From the NCBI GenBank assembly GCA_029213105.1, contig JARGNS010000228.1, positions 1 through 6,229 on the forward strand: a DNA stretch of 6,229 bases, written 5' to 3'. The notes under the pieces are model-generated. The model saw only the letters and a list, made by a program, of their open reading frames with translations. It had not been told where the DNA came from and searched no databases. The stretch is from Planctomycetota bacterium (GTDB taxonomy: Bacteria > Planctomycetota > PLA2 > JAEUHO01). Position numbers and translations under genes: made by a program. Below are positions 1-4,410 of the stretch, piece after piece; position 1 is the stretch's first letter, and each line of letters begins with the position of its first letter.

Positions 1-31
1 GCCGCACGGGTCGCGCCGTCCCCGACCCTTC

Positions 32-67
32 ACGACGGCCGGGGAGTTCACGCTCCGCGGCCGTCGT
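32..67. terminator. Strong stem-loop, possible terminator downstream of the membrane-protein gene
   Basis: A perfect 9-bp inverted repeat (ACGACGGCC at 32-40, GGCCGTCGT at 59-67) extends by one more pair (41/58), skips a G-G mismatch (42/57) and continues with four pairs (43-46 with 53-56), leaving a 6-base loop. That is 14 pairs with one mismatch, by far the strongest hairpin I found between genes. It lies about 70 bases past the stop of the minus-strand membrane-protein gene, where a terminator would be expected. No run of T follows on the minus strand, and only a weak ACTTCTT follows on the plus strand, so it is not a classical intrinsic terminator. It could also end a plus-strand transcript entering from left of the window, or be an mRNA-stabilising structure. 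Confidence 0.5.
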
Positions 68-143
68 ACTTCTTGGGCAGCTCGTGGACTTGAAGCAGCG
101 ACCGGATGGGGAAGAGCAGGTCCGATGGGTCACGAGGGTCAGG
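48..143 (-). other. Short open stretch without a start codon, possible gene remnant
   Basis: On the minus strand a frame is open for 31 codons and stops with TGA at 50-48, inside the loop of the 32-67 hairpin. Its translation looks protein-like, containing SDLLFPIRSLLQVHELPKKY with an ordinary amphipathic mix. It has no ATG, GTG or TTG start, and an in-frame stop (TGA) lies directly upstream, overlapping the last codons of the membrane-protein gene in another frame. It could be the tail of a former gene, an extension of the membrane protein reachable only by frameshift, or chance in GC-rich DNA. I assign no function. The rest of 1-138 shows nothing else. Confidence 0.2.
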
Positions 144-609
144 ACTTCACTCCCGGCTCAGCACCCCTCACGCGGGCAAAGAACGCCCTCGATGCAGGTG
201 TGAACAGCAGCGCGGTCATCCCCAGGTGGAGCAGGAACGCGATGCCCAAGTCGATGACATGCTGATCAGACACCCTGTGCGGCGGCTCCCACGCCACGCG
301 CAACCAGTCCCACGCCTCCCACGCACACGTCGCGGCGGCCACGAGGCACCAGGCCACCTGGGCCATCCGTGCCAGCGGCGCCCCACGGACCAGTGCGAGG
401 CCGATCCAGATCCCGGATGCGGCATAGGCGCCAAACCCGAGGAGGAATGGCATGGCCTCCCCCAGCGGCATGCGAATGAAGCTGCTCGTACTCCGAATCG
501 AGCCGACGACCTCGAGCGCGAAGAGCAGGGCGATCCCCGCGAACATCATGTCGAGCACCATCACGATCTTGAGGGCTGTCGGAGGCCGCGGGTCGGATGC
601 TTGGCTCAC
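139..609 (-). CDS. Small four-helix membrane protein of unknown function
   Basis: A 156-residue inner-membrane protein that I do not recognise as a characterised family. Four hydrophobic segments are visible, at roughly residues 13-35, 53-74, 81-103 and 117-137. A short polar N-terminus (SQASDPRPPTA) precedes them, and a basic tail (SRAFFARVRG) follows. The even helix number with positive charge after helix 4 suggests both ends in the cytoplasm. The start taken is GTG at 609, because the Pro-rich leader before helix 1 is typical of such proteins. No good ribosome-binding site precedes it, and the internal ATGs at residues 17, 21 and 22 would cut into helix 1. No catalytic or metal-binding motif is visible. 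It is transcribed alone: the next gene upstream on this strand ends 222 bases away. Real coding is likely from the clear helix periodicity; the function is open. Confidence 0.75.
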   Translation of the reverse strand: MSQASDPRPPTALKIVMVLDMMFAGIALLFALEVVGSIRSTSSFIRMPLGEAMPFLLGFGAYAASGIWIGLALVRGAPLARMAQVAWCLVAAATCAWEAWDWLRVAWEPPHRVSDQHVIDLGIAFLLHLGMTALLFTPASRAFFARVRGAEPGVKS

Positions 610-831
610 TCGCCCAGACTACCTGCCCGACGAAGGACACTCATGCACGGTTGCGCACACGCTCGTCGGCCGGGCTCTTCCTTCGACCCAAGAACGGTCA
701 CACAGTACGAAGTCGGGTGAAGACCTCACCGGTTCGGTGCGCTCCTCGGGGAGCAAATGGTGAAGAGGGGAACCGACTCCGCACCCCTGGCGTTTGGTCC
801 GGACCCCCAGACGACGAATTTGCTGTCGTCC
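610..831. other. Intergenic stretch with small hairpins, upstream of the membrane-protein gene
   Basis: There is no convincing gene here; the frames crossing it are shadows. It should hold the promoter of the membrane-protein gene, but I see no clear -35/-10 pair. Two adjacent short hairpins are visible: CACCG-GTT-CGGTG (727-739) and GCTCC-TCGG-GGAGC (741-754). Nearer the dehydrogenase end there is a perfect 10-bp palindrome, GGTCCGGACC (796-805), and then a 6-bp hairpin (810-830). Confidence 0.5.
810..830 (-). terminator. Weak hairpin just after the dehydrogenase stop
   Basis: GACGAC (810-815) and GTCGTC (825-830) form a 6-bp stem with a 9-base AT-richer loop, beginning one base after the TAG of the dehydrogenase gene. 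The position suits the end of the photolyase-dehydrogenase transcript. The stem is short and no T tract follows on the minus strand (TCTGGGGG instead), so termination by this hairpin alone is doubtful. Confidence 0.3.
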
Positions 832-1557
832 CTACTGCTTGGGTCGGAGCGTTGCAAGTCCGCCATCCACGCCCAGGACCTGTCCGGTAATCCATGCCTG
901 GTTCGGATCGAGTAGCCAGTCCAGCGCGCGTGCCACGTCTTCGGGCGTGCCGATGCGTCCAAGCGGGTGCATGGCGTCGGAGACCTTGCGCGCCGGACCG
1001 CTTGTGAGCTTCTCGGTCATGGGTGTCTCGACAAGGCCGGGCGCGACTACATTCACGCGAATGCCCCAGGACGCATAGGTGGCGGCGGCCGACAACCCGA
1101 GGCCCGTCACGGCGCCCTTGGCCGCCGCGATGGCCTCGTGGTTCGCAAGACCCGTGCGAGATGCGGCCGAGGCGATCAAGGCCACGGAGCCGCCCTGCTT
1201 GCGCATCACATCAGCCGCAGCCTGGACAGCGCCGAATGCCGACCAAAGGTTGACCGCCACGGTCTCCTCGAGTTCTTCGATCGTGGTCGTATGCGCGGGC
1301 TTCAGGAGCAGAGAGCCGACGCAGTTCGCGATGCCCACGACCGTCCCGAAGCGCTTCTTCGCGGCCTTGGCCGCAACCCTGACCTGGGTGGGGTCGCGTG
1401 CATCGAGCACGTGCGTCGCCCCCCCTGTCTTCTCGGCGAGGGCCGCGAGTTTGGCCTCGTTTCTTGCAGCCAACATGAGGGGCACTCCGCGGGCCGCGAG
1501 TTGCTGTGCCAGAGCCGAGCCGATGCCACCGGTTGCTCCAAGAATCAAGACGCTCAT
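832..1557 (-). CDS. Short-chain dehydrogenase/reductase-like protein lacking the catalytic Tyr, coupled to photolyase
   Basis: A 241-residue Rossmann-fold protein of the classical SDR length. Visible features are the nucleotide-binding motif GATGGIG (7-13), Arg32 after the second strand (the usual sign of NADP(H) preference), a modified NNAG region (ANCVG, 77-81), the structural Asn103 (VNLWS), Ser130 (LIASAAS), a VNVVAPGLVETPM segment (168-180) and the C-terminal GQVLGVDGG. In the YxxxK position the sequence reads IAAAK: Lys147 is kept but the catalytic Tyr is Ile143, within NHEAIAAAK. Ordinary SDR oxidoreduction through Tyr is therefore not expected. The substrate is unknown. The start is ATG 1557, with GAGGAG eight bases upstream (1566-1571). 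The ATG overlaps the photolyase TGA as ATGA, so the two are translationally coupled. It may bind a nicotinamide or another nucleotide and assist the photolyase; this role is inferred. Confidence 0.93.
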   Translation of the reverse strand: MSVLILGATGGIGSALAQQLAARGVPLMLAARNEAKLAALAEKTGGATHVLDARDPTQVRVAAKAAKKRFGTVVGIANCVGSLLLKPAHTTTIEELEETVAVNLWSAFGAVQAAADVMRKQGGSVALIASAASRTGLANHEAIAAAKGAVTGLGLSAAATYASWGIRVNVVAPGLVETPMTEKLTSGPARKVSDAMHPLGRIGTPEDVARALDWLLDPNQAWITGQVLGVDGGLATLRPKQ

Positions 1558-3095
1558 GTAGGTATCTCCTCGCTTTGTATGGTGCGCCCCTCCGTGAGGA
1601 TCCCCGTCACGGCTTCGAACACGTCGGCATCGCATGCCTTCTTCTTCTCGTCACGCTTGCGAAGGGACGCGAAGATGGGACGCATGCGTGGATTCCCGGC
1701 CAACCGGTCGGCATGGCGGGCCAGGAACGCCCAGTACAGCCGCGTGATCGGGCAGTTCTTCTTCGGATGGAACTGGCAATCCTCGCAGTAGTCGGACATG
1801 CGGTGGATGTAGCCGGCGCCTGAGATGTAGGGCTTGGTGGTCATCACCGCGCCCGTGGCAAACGTGCCCATGGCCATCACGTTCGGCTCGACGACCCACT
1901 CGTAGGCGTCCGCGTAGGCCGCCCAAAACCAGTCCGTCAGCGCACGCGGATCGGTATCGAGCAACGTGGCGACATTGGAGAGCACCATGAGTCGCGGGAT
2001 GTGATGACTGTACGCTTCTTCCCACACGTCCCCCACGACATGATCCAGGCACGCGAGCCCCGAGGACACCTCACCCCAGAACGCGGGAGGCAGGGCACGA
2101 TCCACCCCCAGGTAGTTGCTCTCCGTCTCGCGGAAGCCGTCCGTCGCGTCGTGGACGTGGCGGACAAACTCGCGCCAACCGAGCAACTGACGAACGAAGC
2201 CTTCCTTGCTCGCAAGCCCGATGTCGGAATCGAGCACATCGGCGAGGATGCGGCGCGGGAGCAGTCGATGCAGGTTGACGAGGCCCGAGATGCGCGTGTG
2301 GAAGAGCGTCCGCGAGCGCGTCGTCATGGCGTCTTCGAAGGGGCCGAAGTGCGGCAGGCACTGCGCTCGCGCCCAGGACCACAGCGTCGTGGCGTCTTCA
2401 GCCGTCGCAGGCAGGTGATCGAGATCGACCTGGCCGGGGTGGTCGCTGAAGTGCGCTTCGATCAGCGCGCCAACCTCCCTCTTGATGGCGGTTCGGGGGA
2501 ACGTGGGCGGGCTAGCCGGCGCAGGCTCGCCATGCCAAGGTTTGCGGTTCTCCGTGTCGAAGCTGTAGCGGCCTCCGACAGGCTTGCCATTCTCCATCAG
2601 GATGCCGGTGCGCTTGCGCACGCCACGGTAGAAGGCATCCATGCGCCAGGGCGGACCGTCACCTAGATCCTCTGGCTGCGTCAACCAGCCCTCGTGCGTG
2701 GCGATCTGGAGTCCTTCGTCTCGCAGGACCTCGAGCTCCTGGCGCAACTCTCGCTCCGCGGGTCTCATCACCTGGATGGTCTTGTACTCCGCGAGCAGGG
2801 GCGCCAGGGCTTCGGCGTACGTCGCGTCGGTGAGGACATAGCGCACGGCTACGCCGCGCTCGGCCTGTTCCAAGGCGAAGTGCCGCTGGTTGGCCAGCAC
2901 GAGAGCGAGCTTCTGCTTGTGGTAGGGCCGCTTCGCGGCCTTGGCACGAGACTCGATCAGGATCATGCCGAGCTTGTCAGGGGACTCACTCGCCAGAAGA
3001 CCCAAGTCGCCCGAGAGCTGGTCGTACGGAACGTAGATCCAGCGGCGTCCCCGCGCGTCGGGCGAAGCGGCTTGGAGGTCGCGCAGAAAGGCCAT
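1554..3095 (-). CDS. FeS-type cryptochrome/photolyase (PhrB-like, prokaryotic (6-4) group)
   Basis: A 513-residue flavoprotein of the iron-sulfur bacterial cryptochrome/photolyase family. Characterised members (Agrobacterium PhrB) repair (6-4) UV photoproducts using light, FAD and a lumazine antenna; others act as photoreceptors. The N-terminal antenna domain begins YVPYDQLSGDLG (21-32) and has the family segment PYHKQKLALVLANQRHFA (57-74). The helical FAD domain covers about 210-470. The four Cys expected to bind a 4Fe-4S cluster are present: Cys349 (GLACLDH), Cys437, Cys440 and Cys448 (YCEDCQFHPKKNCP). The His pair matching the PhrB active site is His364-His365 (AYSHHIPRLM). Trp340 and Trp389 may carry electrons. 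The Cys440-Cys448 gap is 7 residues, against 12 in PhrB as I recall it. ATG 3095 is the first possible start, since TAG lies four codons upstream; no ribosome-binding site is visible. First gene of an operon with the dehydrogenase. Confidence 0.95.
   Translation of the reverse strand: MAFLRDLQAASPDARGRRWIYVPYDQLSGDLGLLASESPDKLGMILIESRAKAAKRPYHKQKLALVLANQRHFALEQAERGVAVRYVLTDATYAEALAPLLAEYKTIQVMRPAERELRQELEVLRDEGLQIATHEGWLTQPEDLGDGPPWRMDAFYRGVRKRTGILMENGKPVGGRYSFDTENRKPWHGEPAPASPPTFPRTAIKREVGALIEAHFSDHPGQVDLDHLPATAEDATTLWSWARAQCLPHFGPFEDAMTTRSRTLFHTRISGLVNLHRLLPRRILADVLDSDIGLASKEGFVRQLLGWREFVRHVHDATDGFRETESNYLGVDRALPPAFWGEVSSGLACLDHVVGDVWEEAYSHHIPRLMVLSNVATLLDTDPRALTDWFWAAYADAYEWVVEPNVMAMGTFATGAVMTTKPYISGAGYIHRMSDYCEDCQFHPKKNCPITRLYWAFLARHADRLAGNPRMRPIFASLRKRDEKKKACDADVFEAVTGILTEGRTIQSEEIPT
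1566..1571 (-). promoter_or_regulatory. Ribosome-binding site of the dehydrogenase, inside the photolyase 3' end
   Basis: GAGGAG on the minus strand, eight bases before ATG 1557. It fixes the start and rules out the longer frame beginning at 1635, whose first 26 residues (MRCRRVRSRDGD and on) look like out-of-frame photolyase sequence. Confidence 0.8.
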
Positions 3096-3142
3096 GCACG
3101 GATGCTAGAACTGCCAGGACGGGTGCTGGGTCGATTTCGCGA

Positions 3143-3496
3143 TCACGGGTAGAAGATGCGTGGTGGCAGCCCGTACGGCGGAGGTGGTGGCCGCGCCTCG
3201 GAGCCCGGATTCCCTATTCGCTGTTCGTGGGCATTCGACGGATCAAGACCGAGCAGAGTCTCCGGTCTCGGCATCCCGGCGGTCTGGGTGTGCGCGAGGA
3301 CCGCCGAGGCGCCGTGAATCCGAGAGAAGAAGACCCGGCCCGGAAGCTGCGGTCCACCCAGATGCCTCCCATGACGCCACCAGCCCTCCACGCGCGAGCT
3401 TGCCCTGTACGGAGACTCTCCGAGCGAGCCGTCCCTCCACTCAGGCCGCCTTGGAGACCAGCAGCGCCGACAAGCTCGTGAGTTACCATCTGGCAC
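3143..3496 (-). CDS. Doubtful small ORF of unknown function
   Basis: A 117-codon frame opening with GTG at 3496. I do not recognise the product. The first 45 residues are rich in Arg, Trp and Ser and look like non-coding translation. From about residue 55 (PGRVFFSRIHGASAVLAHTQ) the third codon positions become more GC-rich and the text more protein-like, ending in a proline-rich tail (PPPPPYGLPPRIFYP). No ribosome-binding site is evident. If real, it would sit upstream of the photolyase on the same strand, 47 bases away. It may equally be a decayed gene fragment or chance; I favour non-coding. Confidence 0.2.
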   Translation of the reverse strand: MPDGNSRACRRCWSPRRPEWRDGSLGESPYRASSRVEGWWRHGRHLGGPQLPGRVFFSRIHGASAVLAHTQTAGMPRPETLLGLDPSNAHEQRIGNPGSEARPPPPPYGLPPRIFYP

Positions 3497-3559
3497 AATC
3501 AGCGCGGGCTGGGCCGTGGCGCGGCTGGCATCAACCGCACCCCACGTCCCTTCGCCAAC

Positions 3560-3564
3560 AGGAG
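3560..3564 (+). promoter_or_regulatory. Ribosome-binding site of the lipoprotein gene
   Basis: AGGAG six bases before ATG 3571. It decides the start: the frame is open back to 3160, but only this ATG has a Shine-Dalgarno site and is followed at once by a signal peptide. Confidence 0.8.
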
Positions 3565-3570
3565 CACGCC

Positions 3571-4191
3571 ATGCGTTTCAGCTCGATCAAGACGGCCAGT
3601 CTCGGGGCCTTGCTCATTTTCACCCTGGGCGCCTGCGGAGGTTCCGACAGTGACCCCTTCAGCGGCGGCACGACGACACTCTTCAGCTCGTCGAATCGAA
3701 CGCTGTTCCAGGATTCATCCGCGGATCCGGGCACCGACGGATTGAGGATGGGCGACACGGCCAACGATGTGGCGATGCGGCTCGGCCTGCGATTCACGCT
3801 CATCGATCCGCTTGGCCTGACGCCAGCGGCCGACGACGTCGAATCGGTGACCCTGCAGTTGCGGCAGACGAGAGTCGTCGGAGCTCCGTATGCCGCCTTC
3901 GGTGCGGCTGTCGTTGACCGGGCAGATTTCGGTCTGACGCTCGGATCCGGTGACTTCGCACCGACGGTCCTGGCCACCAGCGTCGGGGCGCTCATGAGCG
4001 ACGGGACGCCAGGTGTCCTGCAGGTCGACGTGACGGCTGCCGTGGTGGCCGCCCTCAGAGCTGGCTCGCTGACGAGCGACCTGTTGGTGCGGTTCCCGAC
4101 TAGTTCCGTGGATGCAGCTGCACAGTACGCAGAGTTCGAGCGGGCGACCGGCAATGGGGACGGCCCGATCCTGCTCATCAGGAGTCGCTGA
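3571..4191 (+). CDS. Lipoprotein with a DNRLRE-like beta-sandwich domain
   Basis: A 206-residue secreted lipoprotein. Residues 1-21 form a signal peptide (MRFSSIKTAS, then LGALLIFTLGA) ending in a clear lipobox LGAC, so Cys22 would be lipidated after signal peptidase II cleavage. The mature protein begins CGGSDSDPF, a flexible Gly/Ser/Asp linker. The rest reads as a beta-rich domain with the order of the DNRLRE family: a GLRMGDTAN segment (57-65), GLRFTLI (72-78), ESVTLQLRQTRV (91-102), QVDVTAAVVAALRAG (151-165), DLLVRF (170-175) and GPILLIRS (198-205). That family is found in secreted, often surface-displayed proteins of high-GC bacteria; the ligand here is unknown. There is no Cys after position 22 and no catalytic motif. 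The gene stands alone, divergent from the photolyase and convergent with the cyclase. Lipoprotein status is strong; the domain call is by eye. Confidence 0.88.
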   Translation: MRFSSIKTASLGALLIFTLGACGGSDSDPFSGGTTTLFSSSNRTLFQDSSADPGTDGLRMGDTANDVAMRLGLRFTLIDPLGLTPAADDVESVTLQLRQTRVVGAPYAAFGAAVVDRADFGLTLGSGDFAPTVLATSVGALMSDGTPGVLQVDVTAAVVAALRAGSLTSDLLVRFPTSSVDAAAQYAEFERATGNGDGPILLIRSR

Positions 4192-4201
4192 TCGACGGAG
4201 A

Positions 4202-4330
4202 GCTGGCGCAGCCGCAAGGCTCCCTCCGGCTCATGCCTCGAAGGCCTGTCCAGGGGTCGTTCTGCGGATGGCTCGGTCCCTCCGACCTGGCGCGCGAGCG
4301 TGCCGCTGATCAGAGGGCCTCTGCGCCAGC
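4202..4330. repeat. 10-bp perfect inverted repeat in the convergent gap
   Basis: GCTGGCGCAG (4202-4211) and CTGCGCCAGC (4321-4330) are exact reverse complements 109 bases apart, between the lipoprotein stop and the cyclase stop. The interval holds a smaller hairpin CAGAG-GGC-CTCTG (4311-4323) overlapping the right arm, and AGCCG/CGGCT (4210-4214, 4227-4231) overlapping the left. No open reading frame or T tract is present. The arms could bring the 3' ends of the two convergent transcripts into structure, or mark the ends of a decayed small element; neither is shown. Confidence 0.4.
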
Positions 4331-4362
4331 GACTCCGCGGTCATGTCGATCTCACCAGGATC

Positions 4363-4392
4363 GGCCCGCGATCAGAAGCGCATGGCCCGCGA
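4363..4392. repeat. 9-bp direct repeat downstream of the cyclase gene
   Basis: GGCCCGCGA occurs at 4363-4371 and again at 4384-4392, 21 bases start to start (two helical turns). This spacing could suit a dimeric DNA-binding protein, but in GC-rich DNA a chance origin is quite possible. It lies just past the cyclase stop codon. Confidence 0.3.
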
Positions 4393-4410
4393 CGTGCTCG
4401 AGTGCGAGGG

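Larger units (their letters stand above)
3096..3570. other. Divergent intergenic region between photolyase and lipoprotein genes
   Basis: These 475 bases should hold the promoters of the minus-strand photolyase and the plus-strand lipoprotein. I find no convincing -35/-10 pair or known operator. TAGCAT (3102-3107, minus) ends six bases before the photolyase ATG and could be a -10 element for a leaderless message, but no -35 accompanies it. An odd palindrome CGGAGA-C-TCTCCG lies at 3411-3423. A minus-strand frame (3143-3496, 117 codons) is the only one with any protein-like text, best in its second half, and is described as a low-confidence candidate. The plus-strand frame that runs through from 3160 into the lipoprotein is not its start, because the signal peptide begins at 3571. 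Confidence 0.5.

Noticed and set aside
106..720. 204-codon plus-strand frame
   Set aside because: Antisense to the membrane-protein gene, very rich in Arg, His and Pro. The minus-strand product has clear membrane helices.
967..1791. 274-codon plus-strand frame
   Set aside because: Antisense to both the dehydrogenase and the photolyase end; no protein-like features.
2001..2666. 221-codon plus-strand frame
   Set aside because: Antisense shadow of the photolyase gene; Arg-rich and without recognisable motifs.
3491..3505. Possible sigma-54 promoter (TGGCAC)
   Set aside because: The -24 half is present, but the -12 half reads GCGC instead of TTGC, so the element is incomplete.
3160..3570. N-terminal extension of the lipoprotein
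   Set aside because: The extension is Arg/Ser-rich and precedes a complete signal peptide with its own ribosome-binding site, so translation starts at 3571.
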